Part shown: positions 9,307-18,387 of the stretch, one piece after another
Position numbering within the stretch: the first letter of the stretch is position 1
Layout: each line of letters starts with the position of its first letter
Position numbers and translations under genes: made by a program
The notes under the pieces: generated by a model
What the model was told of the DNA's origin: nothing
The model's input: only the letters and a program-made list of their open reading frames with translations
Databases searched by the model: none
Source: Aggregatibacter segnis
Lineage (GTDB): Bacteria > Pseudomonadota > Gammaproteobacteria > Enterobacterales > Pasteurellaceae
Direction: 5' to 3'
Assembly: GCF_003130075.1 (NCBI RefSeq)
Contig: NZ_NRCW01000002.1
Coordinates: forward strand, 124,001-188,000
DNA: 64,000 nucleotides

Positions 9307-10587
9307 ATGCAAAACCCTCAACTTTCACTTCAAGAAAAAAATATTGATCAACTTTTTGATTCACTAAAACAAGATGAAACTCAACTCACTTTGGCAAAGC
9401 AAGCTGAAGAAGCCCTGTTTACCGATGAGAATGCAAAGAAAAATACCGCACAAATGATTAATACATTTGTGGATGATTATTTAAATAATGGTCGTCAGCA
9501 GCCTATAAATCAATGGTTAAAATCCCGTTTTGATCAATATCCTGATATTTGGGAAAGCGAACAAGAGAAAATCGATACAACAAACACGATTATTAACACC
9601 ATTGAAAGCCTTGTTTGTAACCAAGTAGAATTGGAAAAGCATCTCAATAAACGTAAAACCATTGAAAATTTTTATCAAAAGAAAATCAATCAAATGGCAG
9701 AAACTTATCAATTTGAAGTACAGGAGCTTGCTCAAGAAGTGGATGCCGCTGTAGCGGAAGCAAACTGCAAGCAATTTGGCTTTTTAACGGGTGAAGTAAT
9801 TGATGTCCCTTTTGAAGAAAAACCGCTTAACGAGAAAACTATTCAACGCGCCAAGTTCAATGCAAATTTAAATCTCGCATTTTGGGGAATAAAAAGTGCC
9901 GGTTCACGCCTTGCTAATGCGTTTTTAAACAAAGAAAATCTTTCTTACGCAGAAGAATTGCAAAAAATTATTCGTGGTGCGGTGGATACGGCAGAAAACA
10001 AAGGTGTGCAAATTGCCATTTCCGGTGGTGCAGTGGTGTCAGCTAAAAAAGGCTGGATTAAAGATGCGTTTGAGGGATTAGAAAAAGTCGAGAAGGTTGT
10101 CGGTAAAGCTGGAGCAATGTTGGGTCGTATTCAGGATCTGACATTAAATGTCGCCAATGGTTGGGATGATGTTCGTTTGTATGACAAAGTGGAACAAGGC
10201 GTATTAAGTGCCACAGAAGTTGCTGCCGAGAAAGCTAAATTTGTTGCCGCCCAAATCATTACCAATTTAGAACAAAAAGCCGATTTATTTCTACGCCAAA
10301 ACGGAGCAAAACTTGGAGCAAAATTAGGTGCTGTAGTTGGCTCAGTATTTGGTCCGGCAGGAACGGGTGTCGGTAGCATAATTGGTGGTTTTATCGGTGA
10401 AAAAGTGGGCGGTTATGTCAGTGACAAAATCGTAAAACCTGTTGCCGAGACAGCTAAAAGAGTCGCGAATACGGTGATTGATACAGTAAAAGATACGGCG
10501 AAATCGGTTGTCTCTTCTGTAACAAGTGCAGCACGAAGTGTTGTGAGTTCGGTTTCTAGTGCTGTGTCTAGTTTCTTTGGTTGGTAG
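9307..10587 (+). CDS. Hypothetical glycine-zipper protein with amphipathic C-terminus
   Basis: A 426-residue protein that I do not recognise. There is no signal peptide. Residues 1-180 are polar, helical and glutamine/glutamate-rich. Residues about 240-260 (VQIAISGGAVVSAKKGW) are small and weakly hydrophobic. Near residues 335-375 lies a glycine zipper (GAKLGAKLGAVVGSVFGPAG, then GVGSIIGGFIGEKVGGYVSD), a pattern of membrane-inserting or oligomerising helices. The last 50 residues repeat short V/S-rich amphipathic units and end in FFGW. A plausible promoter (TAGAAT) and AAGGA precede it. The next gene, 207 bases on in the same direction, is an AAA+ ATPase; the pair may work together, perhaps with the ATPase remodelling this membrane-active protein. 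That is inference. Confidence 0.75.
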   Translation: MQNPQLSLQEKNIDQLFDSLKQDETQLTLAKQAEEALFTDENAKKNTAQMINTFVDDYLNNGRQQPINQWLKSRFDQYPDIWESEQEKIDTTNTIINTIESLVCNQVELEKHLNKRKTIENFYQKKINQMAETYQFEVQELAQEVDAAVAEANCKQFGFLTGEVIDVPFEEKPLNEKTIQRAKFNANLNLAFWGIKSAGSRLANAFLNKENLSYAEELQKIIRGAVDTAENKGVQIAISGGAVVSAKKGWIKDAFEGLEKVEKVVGKAGAMLGRIQDLTLNVANGWDDVRLYDKVEQGVLSATEVAAEKAKFVAAQIITNLEQKADLFLRQNGAKLGAKLGAVVGSVFGPAGTGVGSIIGGFIGEKVGGYVSDKIVKPVAETAKRVANTVIDTVKDTAKSVVSSVTSAARSVVSSVSSAVSSFFGW

Positions 10588-10599
10588 TAGTATCAACAG

Positions 10600-10631
10600 T
10601 GTGCTCTAGCGTAGAGGCGTGCTGAGCACAC
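10600..10631 (+). repeat. Inverted repeat after the glycine-zipper gene
   Basis: Arms GTGTGCTC and GAGCACAC are exact complements around a 16-base loop, 13 bases after the stop. There is no T-run, so it may be a palindromic repeat rather than a terminator. Confidence 0.5.
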
Positions 10632-10727
10632 CGTTTAACATCAAAGATGTCTCAGGGCGTTTGCAACACACCCCTACATAAAAACAACAAAGTATAATGT
10701 ACATCAATACCCCCAAAATAACCAAAC

Positions 10728-10749
10728 GGTGCAACAAGTTGCACCCTAC
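10728..10749 (+). repeat. REP-like palindrome (GTGCAACAAGTTGCAC family)
   Basis: GGTGCAACAAGTTGCACC followed by CTAC. The same GTGCAACAAGTTGCAC core occurs twice more, at 30831-30853 and 30961-30983, always intergenic and with the same CTAC edge. Confidence 0.7.
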
Positions 10750-10794
10750 AAAAAATTGTATTGTATAAAATAAAAATCTCTCTCGGAGAACAAT

Positions 10795-13665
10795 ATGAAA
10801 AAACAAAATTTAACCCAACAATTGGTGGAATATATTCAGGCCGGATATACCGCCTTTTATTTAAAAACGGCAGAATTATCGCGTGCGGATGATTTAGTTG
10901 CAAAAGTGGCTGAATCACTTAATTTCAAAGTTTTGGAATATAATCTCGGCTATGGAAAAGTTAATTTTGATAATAAGCACGTGCTAGATGAAAATCAAAA
11001 TAGTTTTGAGAAAATATTAAACAGCCTACGCCACGAAGAACTTGAAAAGTGCCTTATTTTTATTAAGGATGTCAAACTTGGGTTAGAAAATAATCCTGTG
11101 GCATTGGCACGTTTAAAATATTTATTAGAGACGCTTAATCAGTATAAAGGCGAAAGTGCATTAATTTTACAATCTGCTGACGTGTATTTACCGAATGAAA
11201 TTGAACCGCTTGTAAATTTAATTGAATTACCATTGCCTAATCAAACTCAAATTCAAGCGGTGTTAAATGAGAAAAATATTGCAAATGAATTAACGGATCG
11301 ATTATCGACCGCACTTTCTGGCTTAAATGAATTAGATATTGAGCGATTATTAAGCTTGCTCAAAAATAAATATAGCGAATTGAAAACGGAAAATGAAAAG
11401 GCGATTCTTGCCGAAATTCAGCAACAAAAAGAACAAATTATCGCGAAAAGCGGTGTGTTGGAAATGGTGAAAGTGAATGAAGCCATTGAAGATATTGGCG
11501 GTTTGGAAAAACTGAAAGCGTGGTTGCAAGATCAAAGTTATATTGTGAAAAACTTACAAGCTGCGAAAGAATTTGGCGTAAAAGCCCCGAAAGGCACGTT
11601 GATTGCAGGCATGCCGGGGTGTGGTAAATCGCTTACGGCAAAAGTGGCAGCGGCATTGTTCCAACAACCATTGTTGCGGTTAGATATTGGCTCGTTGCTC
11701 GGCAAATATGTGGGAGAAAGTGAGACTAATATGCGTAAAGCGTTGGCAATGGCGGAAAGCATTAGTCCGTGCGTGTTGTGGGTGGATGAATTGGAAAAAG
11801 CCTTTGTGGGCATGACGGGCAATAACGCCTCTGAAGTCAGTTCCCGTTTGTTGGGTTATTTCCTGACTTGGTTGCAAGAAAAAACTGCTCCTGTGTTTAT
11901 TATTGCCACCGCCAACGACATCACCGCTTTGCCGCCTGAATTATTACGCAAAGGGCGTTTTGATGAGATTTTCTATGTTGGGTTCCCTACAAAAAAAGAA
12001 CGCAAGAAAATTATTGAAATTCACCTTGCCAAAGCAAAACAAAAGTCGCATGAATTTGATATTGATGTCCTTGCCGGTGAATGTCGAGACTATGCCGGTG
12101 CGGACATTGAAAATGCGATTTTTGATGCGGTGAAAAATGCCTTTATTAGTAATGATAAAATCCTTACGCAAGATTTATTGTTAGAGGCAATCCGCAAAAC
12201 TACGCCACTGCGTAAAACCTTAAAAGAGAAAGTGGGAGAATATGAGAAAAAATTTGATGAACTTTATTTATCGCCATCATCCGAAAATGATGGTTTAAGC
12301 ATTGCTCAAATGGTGAAAATGGCAAAAGATCCGAACTATCTTATTCGCTTAAAAGTAGCGGAAGATGAGAATGTGACGGAAGAAATCCTAGAGCAATTAA
12401 CCAAAGATGATAATTTGGAGGTGCGTAAAGCCGTATTTAAAAATATCAATTGCCCAACGAAAGTATTAGATGAACAATTATCTTTAGATAAAGATCACAA
12501 ACTTTATGATGAAGAATTACTTGATGTGATTTATCAAAATAAAAACGTATCATTTGAGTTAGCACTTTCCAGATGGAATAATAATGACAGAACCTCAAGA
12601 ATAGATAATCTATTCAGTCATCATACCCTTGATTTGTTAGAGATTCAAAAATCTATTGTAGAATATGGGGGAGATTATCCTCAATTTTTATTAGCTAAGA
12701 ATTCTATTATTCATAAAGAGATAAGAAGTAAGTTGTTCCAAAATAAATTAGCAAAAGAGGCTTTTTGTTATAGAGATGATTTAACTCTTATAGAAGGAAA
12801 AAACTTAATTGATAACGGATTTTATATTAAAATGATTGAAAATAATAGCTGTGGCAAGAATATTTATTCATTGATTCTTGATAAGTTATTATATGAATAT
12901 AATTATTTTAATGATTCTCCTAATTGTCTTTTTTCAGATGAAAAAAAACGTGTTTTTAATAATTTGGTAAATTTTTGCTCGAAGAAATATGTTACGAAAT
13001 CTATGCAGGTTAAAATATTGAGTAAATTTAATGAATCATTTTATAAAGAAGAGTATATTAAAGAACTAGTATTTAAGTTTGTTTACATATATGATTCAAC
13101 TCAAGAAATAATATTAGACATGACATCTAATAGTGAAATTTTAACTAAACTGATTAAAAGGAATGAACTAACTCATGCATCTATAGAAAATATCATGAAA
13201 AAAAAGAAAGATATAGAATGCGTTAAATATATTGTAAGAAATAAAAAACTCACATTAGAAGAAATGAAATATTTACCAACCCAATATGGCGATGATGTTT
13301 TAAAGATTCTAGCTAATAGAGATGATCTTCCGGAAGAAATCCAACTTGATATAGCACATAGACATGCTTGGGATGCTCATCTGATTCTAGTAAAAAAAGC
13401 GAATTTGTCCGAAGAAGTCCAGAAGGTTTTGGCTGCATTTTCTAGATATGAGGCTGTAGAGGAGTTAGCTATTAAAAGCACTTTATCTGAGGAAGTACAA
13501 GAAAAACTATCAGCAAATGATCGTAACAGGAAAGCTAGACAATTATTAGCCAAAAGAGGAGATCTATCTTATTCGGCTGCACGAAGATTATCCGAAGATA
13601 ACGATTATGATGTTAGATGTGCTTTAAGAGATAACCAATTAATTCCCAAATGGTATAAAGAGTAA
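10795..13665 (+). CDS. AAA+ ATPase, Ycf46-like, with C-terminal LRV-like repeats
   Basis: A 956-residue cytoplasmic protein. Residues 1-250 resemble the N-terminal domain of the Ycf46 family. The AAA+ core has Walker A GMPGCGKS at 272-279, the pore-like stretch [10 protein letters not shown], Walker [13 protein letters not shown] with D331 and E332, sensor IIATAND, and the arginine finger in RKGRFDE near 388. From about residue 500 come repeats like leucine-rich repeat variants ([20 protein letters not shown]; later [35 protein letters not shown]). The middle of the C-terminal half is much more AT-rich than the ATPase core, suggesting a fast-evolving or exchanged region. Role unknown; a repeat domain on an AAA motor suggests recognition of a protein partner, possibly the product of the preceding gene. 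Confidence 0.8.
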   Translation: MKKQNLTQQLVEYIQAGYTAFYLKTAELSRADDLVAKVAESLNFKVLEYNLGYGKVNFDNKHVLDENQNSFEKILNSLRHEELEKCLIFIKDVKLGLENNPVALARLKYLLETLNQYKGESALILQSADVYLPNEIEPLVNLIELPLPNQTQIQAVLNEKNIANELTDRLSTALSGLNELDIERLLSLLKNKYSELKTENEKAILAEIQQQKEQIIAKSGVLEMVKVNEAIEDIGGLEKLKAWLQDQSYIVKNLQAAKEFGVKAPKGTLIAGMPGCGKSLTAKVAAALFQQPLLRLDIGSLLGKYVGESETNMRKALAMAESISPCVLWVDELEKAFVGMTGNNASEVSSRLLGYFLTWLQEKTAPVFIIATANDITALPPELLRKGRFDEIFYVGFPTKKERKKIIEIHLAKAKQKSHEFDIDVLAGECRDYAGADIENAIFDAVKNAFISNDKILTQDLLLEAIRKTTPLRKTLKEKVGEYEKKFDELYLSPSSENDGLSIAQMVKMAKDPNYLIRLKVAEDENVTEEILEQLTKDDNLEVRKAVFKNINCPTKVLDEQLSLDKDHKLYDEELLDVIYQNKNVSFELALSRWNNNDRTSRIDNLFSHHTLDLLEIQKSIVEYGGDYPQFLLAKNSIIHKEIRSKLFQNKLAKEAFCYRDDLTLIEGKNLIDNGFYIKMIENNSCGKNIYSLILDKLLYEYNYFNDSPNCLFSDEKKRVFNNLVNFCSKKYVTKSMQVKILSKFNESFYKEEYIKELVFKFVYIYDSTQEIILDMTSNSEILTKLIKRNELTHASIENIMKKKKDIECVKYIVRNKKLTLEEMKYLPTQYGDDVLKILANRDDLPEEIQLDIAHRHAWDAHLILVKKANLSEEVQKVLAAFSRYEAVEELAIKSTLSEEVQEKLSANDRNRKARQLLAKRGDLSYSAARRLSEDNDYDVRCALRDNQLIPKWYKE

Positions 13666-13740
13666 TTTTTTTGTTTAGCTTGAATAAGCAATTAAATTTC
13701 TCAAATAATTTGCATAAGTTGACCGCTTTTCTCTCATAAA

Positions 13741-13779
13741 TCTAGTTTAATCTACGATAATATATTAAATTAAACTAGA
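13741..13779. promoter_or_regulatory. Palindromic operator candidate, copy 1
   Basis: Two 19-base arms around one central base, the outer 11 bases exact (TCTAGTTTAAT / ATTAAACTAGA), three mismatches inside. It contains TAATCTACGATA, repeated as TAATTTACGATA in copy 2. The shared AGTTTAAT element recurs 63 bases later, about six helical turns. Confidence 0.65.
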
Positions 13780-13804
13780 TTTTTCTTTACTTTTATACTT
13801 ACTT

Positions 13805-13841
13805 TTAGTTTAATTTACGATACCATCTTAAATTAAACTAA
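13805..13841. promoter_or_regulatory. Palindromic operator candidate, copy 2
   Basis: Perfect 13-base arms TTAGTTTAATTTA / TAAATTAAACTAA around 11 bases. It ends ten bases before the ATG of the DUF4143 ATPase and leaves no room for a Shine-Dalgarno site, so it may fold in the mRNA or be bound by a regulator, perhaps the winged-helix part of the ATPase itself. Confidence 0.65.
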
Positions 13842-13851
13842 TTTTTGTCTT

Positions 13852-15075
13852 ATGAACTTCTATCAACGCCAAATGCAACCTTTATTGCAAAGCCTTATTC
13901 AACAATTCCCAGCGATTCTAGTGACAGGGCCTCGTCAAGTCGGGAAATCAACCTTATTGCAACATATTGGACAAGATTACCAATATGTGACTTTTGACGA
14001 TCCGCTTTTGCTCAACCAAGCCCGCAATGATCCTACTTTGTTTATGCTCAACCATTCGGGCAAGTTGATTTTAGATGAAGTGCAATATGCCCCTAAATTG
14101 TTTTCTAGCCTAAAACTGGCGATTGATAAGCAAAAAACGTCAGGGCTATTTTTACTTTCTGGTTCGCAGGCGTTTCAGTTAATGCAAAATGTCACTGAAA
14201 GTTTGGCGGGGAGAATTGCGGTGTTGAAGTTGCAAGGTTTCTCCTTACGCGAAATTCAGCAACTGGATTTTTATCAACCTTTTGTGCCGAATAAAGAATA
14301 TATTTCCGCACGGGAAAAATATTTCAAGCCTCTTGAAAATATCTGGGAAATTATTCACCGGGGCTATATGCCACGCCTTTATGAGCGAGAAATGAACTGG
14401 GAGGTTTATTATGCTTCTTATGTTTCGACCTATATTGAACGAGATGTGCGCGCTTTGACGAATATCAGTAGTATTACTGATTTCACCCGTTTTATGGTGG
14501 CGATTGCCGCACGCAGTGGCGAATTGCTCAATTACAGCAATGTGGCGCAGGAAGTGGGCGTTTCGGTGGATACTATTAAGCGTTGGACGACTATTTTGGA
14601 AACGTCGGGTATTATTTATTTGCTCAAACCATACAGTAATAATCATCTGAAGCGGGCGATTAAAACGCCAAAAGTGTATATGCTGGATACGGGCTTAATG
14701 GCGTGGCTAACCAAATGGCTTACACACGAAACCATTAAACAAGGCGCAAAGAGCGGTCAATTTTTTGAAACGTTTGTGGTGAGCGAAATTATTAAATCCT
14801 TTTATAACAACGGACTTGAGCCGCCGATTTATTATTACCGTGACACTAATCAGAAAGAAATTGATATGCTGATTGAATATAATCGCACACTTTACCCGGT
14901 GGAAATTAAAACCTCTGCCAGTCCTGACAAAAAAATGGTAAAAGCCTTTGGTGTTTTAAAGGAGAATTTGCCTGAATCTGAAATCAAAATTGGCAATGGG
15001 GTGATTATTAATCAATATCCGCAAAAATTGTGGCTTACGGAAGATTTAGTGGCGTTACCTATATGGAGTATTTAA
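13852..15075 (+). CDS. AAA_14 ATPase with DUF4143 domain
   Basis: A 407-residue ATPase of the AAA_14/DUF4143 group, common in bacteria and archaea and of unclear function. Walker A is GPRQVGKST at 26-34, Walker B LILDEVQ at 72-78, a sensor motif follows in FLLSGSQ, then a winged-helix-like stretch (NVAQEVGVSVDTIKRW) and a C-terminal nuclease-like fold with the pattern EIDMLIEY followed by PVEIKTS. That D-x-E-x-K arrangement resembles PD-(D/E)XK nucleases, seen in many members. No ribosome binding site is visible. Two tandem palindromes upstream suggest autoregulation. It is flanked by accessory DNA that lacks uptake signals. Confidence 0.85.
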   Translation: MNFYQRQMQPLLQSLIQQFPAILVTGPRQVGKSTLLQHIGQDYQYVTFDDPLLLNQARNDPTLFMLNHSGKLILDEVQYAPKLFSSLKLAIDKQKTSGLFLLSGSQAFQLMQNVTESLAGRIAVLKLQGFSLREIQQLDFYQPFVPNKEYISAREKYFKPLENIWEIIHRGYMPRLYEREMNWEVYYASYVSTYIERDVRALTNISSITDFTRFMVAIAARSGELLNYSNVAQEVGVSVDTIKRWTTILETSGIIYLLKPYSNNHLKRAIKTPKVYMLDTGLMAWLTKWLTHETIKQGAKSGQFFETFVVSEIIKSFYNNGLEPPIYYYRDTNQKEIDMLIEYNRTLYPVEIKTSASPDKKMVKAFGVLKENLPESEIKIGNGVIINQYPQKLWLTEDLVALPIWSI

Positions 15076-15185
15076 TCACTGTTCTCCGAGTTTGAGATAA
15101 TTCAAACTCGCACGTTAAAAGTAAATCATGAGCTCACATGTTGGAGAGAAAACGAAAATTACTGAAACAGATATAGAGATAAAAT

Positions 15186-15212
15186 GAAGGCGCTAATTTT
15201 TCATTAGCGCCT
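15186..15212 (-). terminator. Terminator of aspC
   Basis: Stem AAGGCGCTAA / TTAGCGCCTT. On the minus strand it follows the aspC stop and continues into CATTTTATC. Confidence 0.7.
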
Positions 15213-15229
15213 TAAAGAGCGGTTAAAAA

Positions 15230-16420
15230 TTACAACACTTTGACAATACTTTCGCAGAGGTAACGAATGTTGTCTTCGGTAATACCGGCAACGTTGATAC
15301 GGCCTGAGCGCACGGCATAAATGGCAAATTCTTCTTTCAAGCGGTCAACTTGTTCTGTGGTCAAGCCACTGAAAGAGAACATCCCGTTTTGGTTGATGAT
15401 GAAGCTAAAGTCTTGCTGCGCACCGTATTCTTTAAGTAACTCGACAAAACGGTGGCGCATTTTTTTGATGCGGTCGCGCATTTCGGTGAGCTCGTTTTCC
15501 CAGTCCTGGCGCAATTTTGCATCATTTAATACCAATGCAACGGTATTTGCCCCGTGAGAAGACGGGTTGGAGTAGAGGGTTCGGATAATAACTTTCACTT
15601 GAGTTAATGCTGTTGCAGCAATATCAGAATTTTCCGCCACGACAGTGAATGCACCAACACGCTCGTTATATAAACCGAAGTTTTTAGAGAAGGAGCTTGC
15701 CACTAAAAGTTCTTTGTGGTTTTTGGCAAAAGCGCGTAAACCGTAAGCATCCTCTTCTAAGCCATGAGCAAAGCCTTGGTAAGCGAAGTCGAATAATGGC
15801 AACCAGCCTTTTTGTGCAGACATTTCAGCCAGTTTGTCCCATTGCTCCGGTGTCGGGTCGATACCGGTCGGGTTGTGGCAGCAACCGTGAAGTAAAACTA
15901 CATCGCCTTCACCGGCTTGGCTTAAATCCGCAATTAAGTTGTCCCAGTCTAAGGCTTTGCGTTCGGCATCGTAGTAACGATATTCGCGAATATTGATGCC
16001 CACCGCTTTGAAAATTGCATTGTGGTTTGGCCAGGTTGGCGTGCTGATCCATACATTTTGGCTGTTCGTTTGGCGTTTAATGAACTCTGCGGCAATGCGT
16101 AGCGCGCCGGTGCCACCTAAACTTTGTGCGGTTCTGGCACGGTTATTTTTCACGATATCGGAATTTGCACCGAACAATAATTCTTTGGTACGTGCGTTAA
16201 AATCAGCAACACCATCAATCGGCAAATAGTTTTTGGTATTTTCTTGTTCTAATAAGCGTTTTTCTGCTTCTTTTACTGCCTTAACAATCGGGGTATTGCC
16301 TTTGGCGTCTTTATACACGCCGATGCCTAAATTAATCTTGTTACTACGGGTTTCGGATTTAAATGCTTCGCCTAAACCTAAAATTGGATCCGCCGGTGCG
16401 GCAGTAATCTTTTCAAACAT
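15230..16420 (-). CDS. aspC: Aromatic/aspartate aminotransferase
   Basis: PLP-dependent class I aminotransferase that interconverts aspartate and oxaloacetate with glutamate/2-oxoglutarate in the cytoplasm. From the chosen ATG it is 396 residues, the normal AspC length, beginning [20 protein letters not shown]. Seen are [12 protein letters not shown], the [12 protein letters not shown] loop, [11 protein letters not shown], and the PLP lysine in [17 protein letters not shown], with the C-terminal [10 protein letters not shown]. The start at 16420 is preceded by GAGGAT; an upstream ATG would add 22 residues foreign to the family. The paralogue TyrB cannot be excluded by eye. Confidence 0.92.
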   Translation of the reverse strand: MFEKITAAPADPILGLGEAFKSETRSNKINLGIGVYKDAKGNTPIVKAVKEAEKRLLEQENTKNYLPIDGVADFNARTKELLFGANSDIVKNNRARTAQSLGGTGALRIAAEFIKRQTNSQNVWISTPTWPNHNAIFKAVGINIREYRYYDAERKALDWDNLIADLSQAGEGDVVLLHGCCHNPTGIDPTPEQWDKLAEMSAQKGWLPLFDFAYQGFAHGLEEDAYGLRAFAKNHKELLVASSFSKNFGLYNERVGAFTVVAENSDIAATALTQVKVIIRTLYSNPSSHGANTVALVLNDAKLRQDWENELTEMRDRIKKMRHRFVELLKEYGAQQDFSFIINQNGMFSFSGLTTEQVDRLKEEFAIYAVRSGRINVAGITEDNIRYLCESIVKVL

Positions 16421-16509
16421 AATATTATCCTCGGATGGTGGGTGAAAAATCTTTTTAGTTATACTGCTCGGGTTTCTTTTTGACAAGCAATATGTTGCGA
16501 AAATGTTAA

Positions 16510-17598
16510 CTATATCAACTTATTTTTTGCCCATTGCAAACCGGATTGATAATCTTCCGGCAACTCTGTGGCGAGTTTGTCTAATTGGGCGATAATGATC
16601 TTTTTATCCGGATGGGAAAGGTTAATGTGTCCCACTTTACGCCCCGGTCGTACTTCTTTGCCATACCAGTGTAATTGTGCAAAAGCGGTGTTTAACCACT
16701 GTGGGTTGTGCTCAGTACCAATCAAATTGACCATCACGCTTGGCGCGGATACTTTTAATTCCGGCGTAGGCAAATCTAATAATGCGCGTAAATGCAATTC
16801 AAATTGACTCACAGCACAGCCTAGTTGTGTCCAGTGTCCGCTGTTGTGTACGCGTGGCGCAAGCTCATTAATTAAAAGCTGATCGCCCACCACAAAACAT
16901 TCCATCGCCATTACGCCCACATAATTCAGTTCATTCATGATTTTGCTTAACATCATTTCAGCTTGCTGTTGCTGTGTGGATTGTTGTGGGAAAGTGACGT
17001 CCATGACACTGTAACGTAAAATACCATTTTGCTGTAAATTGTGAGTGACCGGATAAAAACGAGTCTCGCCGTTACGGAAACGGGCACCCACAAGAGATAC
17101 TTCGTAATCAAAGGGAATAAATTTTTCCGCAATGGTTTCTCCAAACAGGTCTTCAGTGATTTGCGCTTTGTTTTCATCAGACACAATCCACTGCCCACGG
17201 CCGTCATAACCGCCCATACGGCGTTTAACAACGACTTTTTCACCGATATCTTGAAATACTTCGTCCCATTGTGATGGTTCTTTTAATAGACACCAAGGCG
17301 AGGTTGGGAGATGTAATTTATCTAATAAGGATTTTTGGCTTAAGCGATCAGCTAATTGTGCGAAGACTTTTTGATTAACGAAATTGGCGTGATTGCCGAG
17401 GAGTGTGGTCAGAGGTGTTTTTTCCCAGCGTTCGATTTCTGCGGTAATAATGTCATTCGGCGACAACTCAAACACCAGCGCATCAAAAGGCAGCGGTTGA
17501 ACGTGAATATCTAAAGGCGAACCGGCATAGCGTAACATTCTGCCGAGTTGTCCATTGCCAAGAACATAAATGGTTGGATAGAGGGCTGATTTTTGCAT
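16510..17598 (-). CDS. purK: 5-(carboxyamino)imidazole ribonucleotide synthase
   Basis: ATP-grasp enzyme of de novo purine synthesis that carboxylates AIR to N5-CAIR; PurE then rearranges it. About 362 residues. Visible are the N-terminal [19 protein letters not shown], the ATP-binding [15 protein letters not shown], the metal-binding [20 protein letters not shown] and the downstream HWTQLGC. The start at 17598 has GAGAAA upstream; the earlier in-frame start would add 13 residues. It lies 139 bases after purE on the same strand, with two uptake signals between. A degenerate PurR-like sequence (AAACGTT with weak flanks, near 17625-17640) lies just upstream and might add separate control. Confidence 0.94.
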   Translation of the reverse strand: MQKSALYPTIYVLGNGQLGRMLRYAGSPLDIHVQPLPFDALVFELSPNDIITAEIERWEKTPLTTLLGNHANFVNQKVFAQLADRLSQKSLLDKLHLPTSPWCLLKEPSQWDEVFQDIGEKVVVKRRMGGYDGRGQWIVSDENKAQITEDLFGETIAEKFIPFDYEVSLVGARFRNGETRFYPVTHNLQQNGILRYSVMDVTFPQQSTQQQQAEMMLSKIMNELNYVGVMAMECFVVGDQLLINELAPRVHNSGHWTQLGCAVSQFELHLRALLDLPTPELKVSAPSVMVNLIGTEHNPQWLNTAFAQLHWYGKEVRPGRKVGHINLSHPDKKIIIAQLDKLATELPEDYQSGLQWAKNKLI

Positions 17599-17737
17599 AG
17601 TTTTCTCATTGATTTTTATAGATGCACAAACGTTCACGCTTGCGCTACCTTCAGTTTTTCATTAAAAAAACACGGAAAAAATGACCGCACTTTTTTATAT
17701 TGGTCTGTTTAAAGTGCGGTAGATATTTTAGCTGTTT

Positions 17738-18235
17738 TTAAATTCGAGGATCCGGATTGTCCAATACGCTTTGTGTTTGTACCTGTCTGAACTGATGTAA
17801 GCGTTGGGCTAATTCTGCATTATTCATCGCCAAAATTTGCGCAGCTAATAAGCCTGCGTTTGCTGCACCCGCAGGCCCGATGGCTAAGGTGCCGACAGGA
17901 ATCCCTTTGGGCATTTGCACGATGGAATAGAGGCTATCGACACCACTTAAAATTGAGCTTTTCACCGGTACGCCAAGCACAGGTACGATGGTTTTAGCCG
18001 CAATCATGCCCGGCAAATGGGCTGCACCGCCGGCGCCGGCAATAATCACTTCATAACCGTTTTGTTGTGCGTTTTCGGCAAACTGGAAGAGTTTGTCTGG
18101 CGTGCGATGTGCCGAAACAATTTCGACGTGATAAGGAACATATAATTGATCGAGGATTTGCGTAGCTTCTTGCATGGTTGCCCAATCACTTTGGGATCCC
18201 ATTACAATGGCAATTTTAGGAGATGTTAAAGACAT
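17738..18235 (-). CDS. purE: N5-carboxyaminoimidazole ribonucleotide mutase
   Basis: Class I PurE, 165 residues, converts N5-CAIR to CAIR after PurK. Hallmarks are [11 protein letters not shown] near residue 12, the catalytic-histidine stretch [10 protein letters not shown], the glycine-rich [12 protein letters not shown] and [17 protein letters not shown]. The ATG at 18235 has GAGG upstream and gives the family length; the longer frame would start inside the PurR box region. It is first in the purE-purK unit, divergent from pepN, and carries an almost perfect PurR operator about 48 bases upstream. Confidence 0.95.
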   Translation of the reverse strand: MSLTSPKIAIVMGSQSDWATMQEATQILDQLYVPYHVEIVSAHRTPDKLFQFAENAQQNGYEVIIAGAGGAAHLPGMIAAKTIVPVLGVPVKSSILSGVDSLYSIVQMPKGIPVGTLAIGPAGAANAGLLAAQILAMNNAELAQRLHQFRQVQTQSVLDNPDPRI

Positions 18236-18282
18236 TTTTGCCTCATTCTTGGAGATAAAAAACGGCGCTAGAATAGCATAAT

Positions 18283-18298
18283 GCGCAAACGTTTGCGA
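18283..18298 (-). promoter_or_regulatory. PurR operator of purE
   Basis: GCGCAAACGTTTGCGA, differing from the symmetrical PurR consensus ACGCAAACGTTTGCGT only at its two end bases. A likely -10 (TATTCT) lies just downstream on the minus strand. Purine repression of purE is established in enterobacteria. Confidence 0.88.
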
Positions 18299-18387
18299 TA
18301 AGTTTGCCAAAGAAAATCCATTTGCAACTTAAGGCTAAAAATCATATCCTTAACGGCACTTTTTAGCCCTTAGAATTAGGTCGTTTT

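Noticed and set aside
15230-16486. Longer aspC frame starting at 16486
   Set aside because: The extra 22 residues do not fit the family, and GAGGAT lies before the internal ATG at 16420.
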